From contig NQMI01000205.1 of assembly GCA_002270565.1 (NCBI GenBank), forward strand, positions 1-58,467: DNA of 58,467 nt, in the 5' to 3' direction. Positions 38,104 through 49,772 of the stretch are shown here, piece by piece. Positions within the stretch are counted from its first letter, which is position 1. Each line of letters starts with the position of its first letter. This stretch comes from Stenocarpella maydis. Taxonomy: Eukaryota > Ascomycota > Sordariomycetes > Diaporthales > Diaporthaceae. Both the position numbers and the translations under genes were made by a program. The notes under the pieces are model-generated. The model was given only the letters and a program-made list of their open reading frames with translations. It did not search any database and was not told the DNA's origin.

Positions 38104-38569
38104 ATATAATAAGTAAAGCGTTTTAAGTTATTTAACGCTTAAAAGATTAAGGGTTTATATTTAGAGTATATTATAATATGGTAATTAAATAATGTTTGTT
38201 CTAACTAATAATAATTACTAGCTGTAAGGCTATCTAGTAGGTAGACTATATACTTAGATTAATAACTAAAGAGTCTATTCTGTGAAAACTATCTATTATG
38301 GTGATAACTATATCCTTATATGTTCTAACTTTTTAGTGTTCTTAATGATGGATTATCTGGATAGTAATAGCTTTATCGGTTTACCCCTGTAATTAATAGA
38401 ACTGCTGATAATCCTATTAGTCCACCCTTATATAGTAGGTCCTTAACCCTAACCCTTGTGGGGTAGCTTACTGCTAACTCAGGTGGGGCAACATTTTCGG
38501 AGCGGTTTTATGGCCTGCGGGTGTTGTCTTCTGCGGTAGTTATCGGCCGATAGGCGTGGGTTTATAACA
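38104..38569 (-). repeat. Gypsy B 5' LTR
   Basis: A 466-bp LTR. Right edge ggtttataaca, directly followed by CTTAT, the target-site duplication. Telomere-like CCTTAACCCTAACCCT at 38441-38456. Confidence 0.9.
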
Positions 38570-39172
38570 CTTATTAAATAGAAAGGCTATAATATAGATG
38601 AAATATATAGGAACTAAAGGAAAACCTAATATATTATAAAAGCAAGCTCTAGGAATATAACATGAAAACTATTATAAACTAATACCCCGAAGCTAGGAAG
38701 CAGGCTAAACCTAAAACTAAGTATAATTAATTAAGTATTATAATAAAACTAATATTATAATAAAACCTAAATATAATAAACCTTAGTAAAATAAGATAAT
38801 AATTAACTAGAATATTACTCAGGCAGATTAGGGGGTAACTTATATACCCTAACCCTAAGGTTACTAGTTAAGCTACCTTAGACTTCCATAATAATTAATT
38901 AAAGCTACTTTAGGACCTTATAATTACTAGTAAAACACACTCTAAGGACTACAGTTACTAGTCACTCTTTTCAAATCAGGACTTAGGTATTAGTAAACTC
39001 CTAAGAAACACTTAAGGGAATACCAATACTAGTACTACACTACCCCAGCAACTACTAGTTATAAGAAAATAAAACAAGCAAGAAATATAATACAATTAGT
39101 AGACCCAGGAAACAAATATAATTATAACTAGTTAAAACTATGTACTAAAAAAATCAATTCCTAGTTAATAAA

Positions 39173-39727
39173 TTAATAACCAAACGGGCTACCTATAGGC
39201 GCACCTTCATCATTATCAATACTTACAAATTCAGACCAACTAACACCCTTATTCACTAGAGAACTCTAGTTAAAAACCCTAACTACACCCTTAGAACGCA
39301 ATTATGCCTCCTATACAATCATTCTACCAGCCTTATCAGTAGAGTACCAACTAATAACCTTAGCGGACTGCTTAGAAATTCGCTTCCATTTAGCCTCTAT
39401 CTCCTCCTTCTCCACCCGCTCCAGCTCCTCTATATTATTAATTCCCTAATGCACTACACGCATCATCTTCTTATACTACATCTTCTTCTGCTTATAAAGA
39501 TGAAGAATCTTTATATGTAGCAGCTAGGCCTGCTCCTTTATAACCTCTAACTCCTCCTCCAACTAACAGTATTTTAAAGCAACCTTATTTAATTGGTTAG
39601 GGGTAAGACCCCGGATGTTATAATTCAATAAGTTTAGCTGAATATATATTTAATAACGGGTAGACTCTAAATCGGAGACTTTACAGTCTTGAGCCAGGTC
39701 ATGCTCTTTATAGTAGGAATAAGGTAT
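39173..39727 (-). pseudogene. Antisense Zn-cluster/coiled-coil ORF of gypsy D
   Basis: A 555-bp frame on the strand opposite to gag-pol, ending at TAA. All stops are TAG/TAA at Gln-like positions and the start codon is ATA instead of ATG. Six positions with CX2CX8CX9CX2CX7C spacing hold Cys or Tyr (first at about residue 3, last about residue 34). GLTPNQL, a coiled coil (LEEELEVIKEQ, then KILHLYKQKK), YKKMMRVV, GINNIEELERVEKEEIEAKW, ISKQSAKV and VVRVFN.SSLVNKG follow. Identical length (555 bp) and identical distance to the 3' LTR (198 bp) as in gypsy E. Confidence 0.75.
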
Positions 39728-39925
39728 AAGAATAATGCTACCTTTTGAAGTAATAGCCGTTAGAAGAGCAGTTTTATATTTAGAAATAGAAAATGTCTTT
39801 ATAGGATGTAATTTAGTAACCTTACTAGATATAATGAATTAGGAACGCATAATAGAAACCTGGAGGGATAAATAAGAAACTTATAGGAGTATCTTTAAGG
39901 ATAAAGTAAGTAAGGAGGCAGATAA

Positions 39926-40373
39926 TATTATAAACCTACACTTATTAGCTGATAACTACTGCAGAAGATAATCCTGTAGGCTAGGGGCTAGCTCCTAAAA
40001 AGGTTATCCTACCTGATCTAAGTAGTAAGCTATTATGCTTGGGTTAGGGTTAGGGACCCATTAGAATCGATAGGATCTATATTAATTCTATTAAGTAATA
40101 CCTAGTTAATAGACTTCCTATTAATCCTATTAAGCTACTAAAGAGTTAAAATATATATATAGATATAGTTATTACCAAATAGCAGATAGCGTTTATAAAA
40201 TAGACTCTTTAGTTATTAATCTAAGTATTCAGTTTACCTACTGGATAGCCTTATAGCTAGTGATCATTGATAGTTAGAATGAATATTGCTTAATTACCGC
40301 ATTGCAACGTATTCCGAACATAAACCCTTGATCCCTTGGGCTTTAGGCAGCTTGGAACCCTCTGATCATTAGA
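39926..40373 (+). repeat. Gypsy D 3' LTR
   Basis: A 448-bp LTR, start tattataaacc (TGTTATRAACC expected), end ctctgatcattaga. Carries gggttagggttaggg at 40041-40055. Its right edge is 15 bp from the terminal inverted repeat of pogo F. Confidence 0.88.
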
Positions 40374-40559
40374 GCAGATTGCATTCTAACGTGGGTGGCC
40401 CACATTCGGCCCCCCCTCCCCCGTATATGCGTGATGTAATGTTTGTGTCTGGTACCCCCCCTATAAAAAACTTTAATTCCTCAATAAGGGATTTTTTTAT
40501 TATTACAAAACTTCTTTTATAACTTAACTAGATCATTATAAAGTAATATATAGAAGCTG

Positions 40560-41262
40560 ATATTTATAACGCCCTTATAGCGATAGCTGATGGTATGTCT
40601 TTAAAGGCTGCCTCTAGGCTATAGTCTATACCTATATCAATACTTTATCATCACCATACAAGCATTACCAATCATTATGAAGCTGCTAACCCTTAGAGGT
40701 ATCTTTCTAACTATTAGGAGGACCAATTAGCACTATTTATTATTAACTAAAGTAGCCTAAGCCTTAGGTTGACTTAATTGGAATTAAGGACCCTTATAGT
40801 CCGCCTTGCTTTCTCTTACAAGAATTACCCTCCCCTAGGGAGGAAGTAGCTAAGGTAATTCCTCTCTTGTTACCCTGAACTTTAAAGCTATAAGAACTAG
40901 TAGGTTGAAGTAATTTAGCTAAGGGTAGCAATAAACGTGAGTATTAGGTTTTAGTTTGACCTCCTATAATTGCTAATAGTTAAGTTAATTGCCCTAAGCA
41001 ACTATTGGAATGCTGATAAAGGAGGGATAATGAAAGGGCGCTTAAAGAGTGTACTAACCCTTGGCTATTTATGTAATAACCCTATTAGCTAATTGGATTA
41101 TAACTCGTGTGTATAGACCTCTTATATTAAGTATATTAATACTTTAGGCAAGTGATTTAACCTATTGATTATATTTAAAGGCAAGAGTATGCAATAGTAA
41201 TGGTTTTCTATAGCACTTAAGGACTTTAATAGCTAGTCTTGTTAGCAATAAAGAAGGGCTGG
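40560..41262 (+). pseudogene. Pogo F transposase, N-terminal half
   Basis: Collinear with the transposase of pogo H (55620-56350): the helix-turn-helix DNA-binding part and the start of the DDE core. Stops replace Gln and Trp throughout. It breaks at 41262, the gypsy E insertion point, in a segment matching H 56285-56345. Confidence 0.75.
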
Positions 41263-41742
41263 TGTTATGAGCTAACAGCGATGGCACCCCAGGGGCCCAG
41301 ATTGCAGGCCCCGGACGGCGAAAACGTACGCAACGGCGCGACCCCGCAGTCACTTGTACACGGAGCCCGCATGCTCCAGGGTTAGGGTCGGGAACCCACC
41401 CATGGCTTATAGATAGCTTAGATAGCTGGCTAGCCCAGTTATCCGACACCAAAGCCCGACTTAATACCACCACCAAGGATAGTAAGGATAACTAGTAAGT
41501 CTGGATATCCTACTGAAGAGTCGGAGTATATAACCACATAGTTATCACTACAATAGATAGCTTTTATAGAACAGACTCTTTAGTTGTTAATCTAAGTATT
41601 CAATCCTAGCATTAGATAGCCTTATAGCTAGTAATCATTATTAGTCAACAATATTACTTAATAACCGCCTAATAATATATTCTAAATATAAACCCTTAAT
41701 CTTTTGGATTTAGGATACTTGAAAACCCCTTTAATTATTATA
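41263..41742 (+). repeat. Gypsy E 5' LTR
   Basis: 480 bp, TGTTATGAGC...TTATTATA (TG...CA expected; last bases RIP-changed). The GC-rich first 220 bp are nearly identical to the 3' LTR. agggttagggt at 41378-41388. A long minus-strand frame across it is non-coding. Confidence 0.92.
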
Positions 41743-41789
41743 TTTTAATGACTCTTATTTATATATTATTATGCAGACTTTAAGCAATA

Positions 41790-43960
41790 TTATACGCGAA
41801 ACCCTTCATAATATCGGACTTTAGAATAACTACCCCTACCTGTAACCTCCTCTACGAACTGGATAAACTTGCTAATAATGAGGCTATGGACCCCTATATC
41901 TAGGAACTAGCTAATAAGGTTGGGTAGTTGCACCTCCTTATGAAAGGTTAAGCTTAGTATAATATAGAAGTTGAATAGCTTTAATAGGAGATTACCACTC
42001 TCTAAGCTAGAGCCAACATTATTAATACCCCAATCTAAATAAAGGAATATATTAAGCTTAATACTCTGGCCCCCTATAATAGAACTACTAGATAACTTCA
42101 GGTATACCTAATGCAGGTTAGGGCCTACTAGTGCTTCCATAGTCTAGATGCGTAGCCTAACGGAAAAAGGGTTATATATATATCCTCTTTTTTTAAAGGA
42201 TAAGCTTTAGCTTGGTTTAAACCCTACCTAACTGACTTTATTAATGTGAAATCATTTAAAGCCTATAAGCTTAAAATGCAGCAGATTTTCAGCAGCTATA
42301 AAGGCTATAAGAATGCCCTTAGGTCCCTATTTTAGGACCTAAATGAAGAATAGTAGGCAGAAAGGGACCTAGCGAATTGCAAATAGCATGGTTTAGTAAT
42401 TAACTATATAGCAGAATTCCGGTAAATCTATACTAAAATCAACTATATTAATAATATAAAGAAATTCATATTCTATTACGGATTAAAGGATGAAGTAAAG
42501 AATAAACTTAATAAAGTTATGGACTAACCTAATGATTTTCTACACTATATAAAAATGGCTATCTAGATTAATAATAGACTCTATAAATAATGCTTGAAAA
42601 AGAAAGGATAAACTTCTAAATGGACTACATTCTATAAGTATAAATCTAATATAGGAAAGAAGTATTAGAAGCCAAGCACCCAGTAGGAATAGCATGCAGG
42701 ACCTATGGAACTAGATATTGCCCAACGTAAGGATAAGAAAAACATTAAATATTATAACTGCAACAAGATGAGATACTTTGCCTTAGAATGCCAGGCTCTA
42801 AAAAAAAATAGGGACTAGAAGTTAGTACCTAAAGGAACCCAATAAGCTAATAAAGCTACCCGCTAAGCCAGTATAGCCACTCATAATGCGCAAGGGCTAC
42901 CCAGGTCCAAACTGCAATAGGAACTTGCAAATAAATACTGTATTTGCAGAATAATAGTATATAACTAGTATTAGGTATACTTAGATTAAGACCCGGATAA
43001 AGGATGCAACTTCTATAACCCTAATAAGGAAGACCTTTATAATAGTCTATACTTCTCCTAATGCACTAAATCCTAATGCAAAAAACATTAGAAAGATAAG
43101 GCATAATAGCAGCCTATCCCACTAATGAAGAATCCCTAGAACCCCAGAAAGGCACACGCATCACTCAGTTAGATAACTTGCTTTAATAATAGCTATGCTA
43201 CTCACTATAGCAATAAGGAGGCCACCAGATGGTTTCCTAAAAATGCTTTAGGAAAGTAGGAAAGAACCCTAGCGGTAGGAAACAGGGAGGAGCTCCTACA
43301 GATTAACCCTAGGATAGAAGAAAAGCCTGTCCCTTAGGCCCTACTTATGCTATAAACCTAGTAAAAGGAACCGTAAGACTACCTAGGATAAGTGCCCCTT
43401 CTGGCCCCAAGAACTAATATTACAGCAATCATAATCGCAGGGAGGCCTTTTAAAGAAACTATAAGATAACCTACCTAGGAATATAGGAGACCAGGAGATA
43501 CAGGATGCGCGTATTTATTATATAATAAATATAAAAACATCTCTTAAGTATCCTATATTTATAATAGATATAAGGAATATATAAGAGAGAAAACTAAGTA
43601 CGGCTGGTTTCCCTAATAATATCTAGGCAAGAATATTAAACACACATATAAGCATAATGATTTTAAGAATTAGTACTTGCACCAAAAACATAATAAGATA
43701 GGATGCACCCTAATAAAGCTAGACTCCTGCACATCTTTAGAATACCTCCAGAACCCTAATAAATGGGTAAATTATAACAAACCAACTTACAAGGTGCACA
43801 TACTCAACAAAGCTCAAGACTGGCATCTACTAAAACAGCAGGAGCTACTACTCAAAACTATAATAATAAAGGAACAAGATTATAGCATATAACAGCTAGT
43901 TGATAACCTATAAGAATTATAAAACATCATAAAACGAAATCTTAAGGGCATTAAGGAGGT
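41790..43960 (+). pseudogene. Gypsy E gag
   Basis: Plus strand. The region before the protease contains a zinc knuckle NCNKMRYFALEC near 42745-42790 (CCHC with first Cys and His mutated to Tyr). A second Cys/His-rich stretch lies near 43010-43110 (CNFYNPNKED, then CTKS.CKKH). The 71-codon frame at 43677-43892 is a stop-free segment of this region, not a separate gene. Gag would form the particle and bind RNA. Confidence 0.7.
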
Positions 43961-44099
43961 CCTGGTTATGGATAAATAGTTAAAAAACTAGAAGGGCTAT
44001 TTATAAAGCCTCAGGCAGCAACTAACTACATTATGAGATACTTATGTGCTATAATAAGCAACTACAGCCACCTAATAGTACAAGTAAAGCTAAGATATA

Positions 44100-47000
44100 T
44101 ATAATGCTTAGCACTTATTAATAATAGAGCATAAGAGAATTTCATTTCCCTAAAGATAGTAAACAGATATTACCTATTATAGTATAAGAAAAGGGAACCC
44201 TATAGACTTAATATAGTAGATGAAACTAAAGTATCCTATAGCAATAGAATTATTAATATAAAGACTAATCCCCTCTTAGTTTGGATTTACAACCATATGG
44301 AATTACTATCATTTAATATTACTGAGATAGTAAATTATTAGTTAATCTTGGGAATACCTTGGTTAAGAAAGAATAATCCCTGAATTAATTAGACCAATAG
44401 CTAGATCTTTTAGGATAATGCTGTTCTCTAGAAGAAGGTTGCAATCAATAGTAAGGGAAGGAGTTATATTACTGAGGATAGCAAATAGGCGATGCGCTCA
44501 AATAGACCCATGAATACCTCTAACGATAGGTAGAAGGCTGGGCTCTAGGAAAATAGAGAAGGATTGAGCTACTCAGACTCCTTGCAGAAGGATTGAAGCC
44601 AATTAAGAGATCGTCACTCTAATACAACCAGTTACCACATAATATAGGAAATATAATAATACCTCCTTTACCTAAAAGGAGAGAGAAAAGGAGATAAGAC
44701 TAATAAATTAATATGAATACCAGAAGACTATTATGAATTCAAGAAAGTATTCCAGGAACGACTTAACACTATATTGTCATAATACATGTAATGGAACTAT
44801 AAAATACTATTGAAACCTGGAATAATACCCTAGTTTAAGCCTATCTATAGACTTAATGAAGAATAACTTAAAGCACTTAGGGAATACCTTAATGAAAACC
44901 TCTAGAAGGGATTCATCAGACTATTATAATTACTAGCTAGATACCTAATCCTCTTTATACTAAAGAAGAATGGTAAGCTATAGCTTTATACAGACTACTG
45001 ATAATTAAATGATATTATAATTAAAAACTAATACTCTCTCCTGCTTATTAAGGAACTATGGGACTGACTTAGAGGAGCAAAATGGTTTATAGCACTTAAC
45101 TTGAAGTATGGATACAACCTTATCTAAATGAAAGAAGGAGAAGAATGGAAAACAGCATTTAGGATATACTATAGATATTATAAAATAATAGTTATACCTT
45201 TTAGATTAACTAATGCACCTGCATTATTCCAGGAAATAATTAACTAAGTCCTAAGCAAATACATTAATATCTTTATTGTTGCCTACTTAGATAATATTCT
45301 TATCTTCTTAGAAAACCTTAATAATTATAAGGAATATATTAAAAAGGTTCTCTAAAAACTTTAGGATGCTAATCTCCTAGTGGAACTAGAAAAGTGCAGC
45401 TAGTATGTATAAAAAGTTGACTACCTTGGGTATATGATTAAATTAGGAAAAATCAAGATATAAGAAGGAAAAGTTAAAGCAATTAAGGAATAGCTAACCT
45501 TTACAAACGTTAAGGACATCAGAGCATTCCTTGGATATGCTAACTTCTATTAATAATTCATCGCACGGTATAGTAATATCGCGAAACCATTAATAGACCT
45601 TATTAAGAAAGATTGTATCTTTAGGTGGATAGATATTGAATAATAAGCTTTCCAGATACTTAAGGATAAGGTTATGGGAGACCCTATACTTAAGGAAGCA
45701 GACTTAGGGAAGGAATTCGAAATCTATATAGATGCCTCGGATGATGCTATAGGTGGAGAACTTACCCAGAAAGATAATTAAGGCAGAATATGCATCATCG
45801 TTGAACTTTAGCAAAAAGTTCAATGGCCTAGAGATAAGATATGCTATACCAGATAAGGAGTTTATAGTAATAGTATATGCATTTCAGGAATAGCAATACT
45901 ACCTTATTAGAGCTAAGAAATAGATTAAACTCTATACGGATTATAAGAATCTTATAACCTTTATAATAACTAAGGCTCTTAATAAATGATAAGTTAGATA
46001 TATAGAGTTCTTATTATAATTTAATATTAAGATTATCTATGTAGATGGAATTAAGAATGCAAGAGCAGATGCGCTCAGCTGAAGACCTAACTATTAAAAT
46101 AAAGATTCGCCTATAGAATGGATAGTGTTTAAAACTTAGAAAGATGGAAGCCTTATCTTTAACTGAGAACTCAACGCTATAGTTAGAGTTAACTTCTAGA
46201 TTGGGAGAACTCCTATAGATCTGAAAGAATAAGATGAGTTAATTAGAGAAATATATAAAGCACTAGTATACAGCCATTAAGGTATTATAGCAATAATCAA
46301 AAGGATTTAGTGGGACTACTAGATCCCCAACCTTAAGAAAAAGGTTTAGGACATCATCAGCAAATGCAACTCATGTAATAAAAACAAGGCCTCCAGGCAC
46401 AAGCCGTATGGATTATTAAAACCCCTACTAGTACCTATAACTATATAGTCATCCATTAGTCTAGACTTCATTATCAAACTACCTCTCTTATGAGAACCCT
46501 TAACTAGAGTACTATACAACAGCATTCTAGTAGTAGTTTATAGACTGAGCAAGTATGCATACTTCATACCATATAAGGAAGCTAGTATAGCAGAAGAACT
46601 TGCATATACATTCCTATAAGTTATTATAAGCAACTATAGAATGCTATATAAGATTATCTCAGATAGAAATAAGCTCTTTATATTAAACTTCTAGAAGTCC
46701 CCAATAAAGCAACTCAGAGTAAAACACAAGCTCTCAACTATAGTATACCTGCAAACGGACAGATAAACAGAATGAATCAACCAGATTGTGGAACAGTACC
46801 TCCAACACTATATCAACTAATTACAGGATAATTGGGTTAAACTGCTACTACTAGTACAGTTTGCCTACAACAGTATAACAACTAGCATAACTAGATAGTT
46901 ACCTTTCTTTGCACTCTACGGATATAAACCTTAGGCATACTATGAGTTACTATTAGATGATACTCCAGCAGAATCAGCGGAATAAAAAGCAATATAAATT

Positions 47001-47540
47001 AGATAAATCCAGAAGGATATTTAAGCGGAACTCTCTTTTATATAAGAATGAATAATAAAATATGTGAATCAGAAAATAATTAAGGGACTAATTCTTAAGG
47101 AGGGAGATAAGGTCTACCTTCTTTACTAAAACATCAAGACTAAGCGCCCCAGTAACAAGCTTAACTATAAGAAAATCAGCCCATTTAAAATTCTAAAGAA
47201 GCAATTAGATACTAACTACAAGCTCTCGCTACCCAAGGAAATAAAACAATATAATAATTTCTATATTTCTCTTCTTAAACCAGCACTAAAAAATGTAAAA
47301 CTTAAAATATAAATTGAAACTATTAATAAATATAATAAGGAATATAAAGTAAAAAAGATTATAAACTCAAGATAATACTAAGGAATAATAGAGTACTTAA
47401 TTAAATGAAAGGGATATAACACTAGTGAAAATATATGTGAACCAGAATAGAACCTTATGTACTGCAGGCAACTCTTAAAGGATTTTAAGGCTAGGAACCC
47501 AGCTATAAATGAAACAACCAACAAGCTAACTAAAGCTGTA
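44100..47540 (+). pseudogene. Gypsy E pol with C-terminal chromodomain
   Basis: Protease: ALINNRA at 44111-44131 stands where ALIDSGA is expected, so the catalytic Asp is lost through G-to-A changes. RT active site YLDN at 45284-45295 (YLDD expected), with DYR.LNDI upstream near 45000. RNase H: FEIYIDASDDAIGG near 45718. Integrase: HHCC remnant CNSCNKNKASRH near 46365, core to about 47000. Chromodomain at 47343-47500: YKVKKIINSR then EYLIK.KGYNTSEN.CEPE.NL. This makes the element a chromovirus; such domains direct integration into marked chromatin. At least one frameshift lies in RNase H. Confidence 0.85.
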
Positions 47541-47644
47541 TAAGAGAACCAACGGACCCAACTAATAACCAATCAACCCTCTGACTAATTAAACACTCTG
47601 CTAGTTGATTAGTATACCAAGTGTATTCAGCTACTAGCAAAAAT

Positions 47645-48199
47645 TTAGGCACTAAACGAGCCACCTATAGGCATATTTCCTTTAGCACCAATATTTAGGA
47701 ATCTTTCCCAATTAGCATTTAAATCTATTATTATACTCTAATTAAAAACCCCTACTTTACCCTTGGAATGCAGCTATGCCTCTTGCGCTATTATTCCACC
47801 AGCCTCCTCTATAGAACTCCTCTATGCAGCCTTAGTGGATTGCTTGGCAATCCGCGCACGCTCAATCTCAGCCTCCTTATTCTTCATGCGCTCTAACTCC
47901 TCCAGATTGTTAATTCCGCGATGAATAGTATACATCATCTTGTTGTATTATATGTGCTTCTGCTTTCTTAGATGCTCAATCTTCGCGTTAATCGCACAAC
48001 GTTCCTCCTTAGTGGCCTCTAGCTTGGACTCCATTCTCTAGTGTTATTGGCCCAGCTTCCTTAGGCCATTAGGAGAGACACCTTGTACATTGCACCGCGA
48101 CCAACCTAGGCGTACGCACTCAGCATAGCGGGAAGAGTCTAAAGGCAACACCTGGCAGGATGGGATGCTACGGCCTTTATAGAAGGAATAAGAAGGCAT
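47645..48199 (-). pseudogene. Antisense Zn-cluster/coiled-coil ORF of gypsy E
   Basis: A 185-codon frame starting with ATG at 48199 and ending at TAA 47645, opposite to gag-pol. Only seven internal stops, all TAA/TAG. N-terminus MPSYSFYKGRSIPSC, then SSRYAECVRLG, then RCNVQG: Cys/Tyr positions follow CX2CX7CX9CX2CX7C, the spacing style of a fungal Zn2Cys6 cluster. Then MESKLEATKEERCAINAKIE and HLRKQKH coiled coil, YNKMMYTIHRGINNLEELER, IAKQSTKA, EEAGGIIAQEA and KVGVFN. Start lies 198 bp inside the 3' LTR, so its promoter would be in or next to that LTR. The best-preserved copy of the four. Confidence 0.78.
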
Positions 48200-48397
48200 G
48201 GTAATAGCGTTTTAAAGAATGATGGAAAGAAGGGAATCCTTCTGCTTAGTTTTTAGGGCATAATAAGCGGGCTTTGCGACTTAAGAAGCCTTAACTCTGG
48301 ATAATATGATGGATTAGGAAGGTATAAATGAAGATGCGGCGAGCGGAAATAACTTACGGAATACTTTTGAGAATAAAAGAAGTAAGGAGGGAGATAG

Positions 48398-48877
48398 TGT
48401 TATGAGCCAATAGCGATGGCACCCCAGGGGCCCAGATTGCAGGCCCCGGACGGCGAAAACATACGCAATGGCGTGACCCCGCAGTCACTTGTACACGGAG
48501 CCCGCATGCTCCAGGGTTAGGGTCGGGAACCCACCCATGGCTCATAGATAGCTTGGATAGCTGGCTAGCCCAGTTATCTGACACCAAAGCCCGACTTAAT
48601 ACTACCACCAAGGATAGCAAGGATAACCAGCAAGTCTGGATATCCTACTAAAGAGTTAGAGTATATAACCACATAGTTATTACCATAGTAGATAGCTTTT
48701 ATAGAACAGACTCTTTAGTCGTTAATCTAAGTATTCAATCCCAGCATTAAATAGCCTCACAGCTAGTGATCATTATTAGTTAACAATATTGCTCAACAAC
48801 CGCCTAATAACGTATTCTGAACATAAACCCTTGATCTCTTGGATTCAGGATACTCGGAAACCCCTTTGATCATTACA
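48398..48877 (+). repeat. Gypsy E 3' LTR
   Basis: 480 bp, TGTTATGAGCC...GATCATTACA, intact termini. Followed by GCTGG. agggttagggt at 48513-48523. Confidence 0.93.
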
Positions 48878-48882
48878 GCTGG

Positions 48883-49772
48883 ATAGAGGAAAAAAATTGC
48901 TATTAAGTAGGTAAAAAGAGTCTTTATTCCTTAAATAAAGCTAAGGGACCCTAATGAGTAGTAATTACTAGTTATTAACGAGCATTATAGCTATATAACG
49001 CTTGACTTTATATAGGAGTGCTTTTTGAATTAAATTTATATAGTCTTTTTACGAGTATGTACCTCTTATATATTATAGTCACTTAATATTAGGGTCTGTA
49101 TGCCTCTAAAGGCTTTCTTCAAGAAGCACTTATATAGTCTTAGGCAATTTAATTTATTAACTACTATAATAAGATCATAATTTCTTTATTACTATTAGAC
49201 GGTATATAAAGAGTTGATTATAGCAGAAAATATTCATTTTAGGCGAAGGGTAATAGGTTTTTAGCCTATCTCCTAGCTAAGGGTACTATAAAGCTACTAT
49301 ATTTTCAAAAATCATTAAATTAGCTGGAAATAAGTAAATTGAGTAGTTGGAATTGCTTTATTGGGCTAAAAGGAATACTTAAGTATATTTTTTAACTATT
49401 AGGGCCTAATTTTACTATACTAATAAAGTCCTAAGAGGTATATTACTTAGTTGCTAATTATAAATATTAGAAATATTTAAGCCCTACTTAATAATTACTT
49501 CTTAAAAAAATCCTTAAAGTATATAATAAGAAAGAGATAAAGTTAGTAATAACCTTATGAGAAAATGAGTGGCTATAGATTTAAATTAAATCTAGCAGGA
49601 AGTTTAAAAGGAAGAATGTTATAATTAACTTAAAATGCGGCTTTTGCTAATATTAAGGCTATTCAGAAGGCTAAAATTAAGGCTAGCGAGGTATCGCCTA
49701 ATAGTGATATATCTAATGATTCCTTAATACTAATAAGAGAGGGATTGGTCATTGTTGTGGCGGGTAATTGAA
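48883..49772 (+). pseudogene. Pogo F transposase, C-terminal half
   Basis: Collinear with pogo H 56345-57240: the DDE core and C-terminal tail, ending with VVAGN-like codons just as in H. A short deletion relative to H is likely near 49240-49330. Stops and AT enrichment show RIP. Confidence 0.72.

Larger units (their letters stand above)
17832..38569 (-). mobile_element. Ty3/gypsy element B, interrupted by gypsy C
   Basis: LTRs at 17832-18297 and 38104-38569 (both 466 bp) bound this minus-strand element. A perfect 5-bp target-site duplication CTTAT flanks it (17827-17831 and 38570-38574), inside the chromodomain of gypsy D. It is about 8 kb without the 12.7-kb gypsy C inserted in its gag at 24519-37233. 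pol and gag are collinear with gypsy A and RIP-degraded. Confidence 0.92.
38570..40373 (+). mobile_element. Gypsy D, right remaining part: chromodomain end, antisense ORF, 3' LTR
   Basis: Resumes the pol frame of 16904-17831 directly after the TSD: the chromodomain codons LIK.KGYN appear at 38573 onward, as in gypsy E (47395 onward). The antisense ORF and the 3' LTR follow in the same order and spacing as in E. The element was therefore in place before gypsy B entered. Confidence 0.85.
41263..48877 (+). mobile_element. Ty3/gypsy chromovirus E, full length
   Basis: A 7,615-bp element with two 480-bp LTRs (41263-41742 and 48398-48877) and a perfect target-site duplication GCTGG (41258-41262 and 48878-48882), inserted in the pogo F transposase. 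Order: gag, protease, RT, RNase H, integrase, chromodomain, antisense ORF, 3' LTR. The LTR pair differs essentially by transitions. It is the best-preserved element of the window but still full of stops. Confidence 0.95.

Noticed and set aside
41162..41476. Minus-strand frame of 104 codons, repeated at 48354-48620
   Set aside because: Both lie across the GC-rich halves of the two gypsy E LTRs, so the similarity is LTR identity rather than a gene family.
43677..43892. Plus-strand 71-codon frame as an independent gene
   Set aside because: It is a stop-free interval of the gypsy E gag region in a RIP-degraded element.
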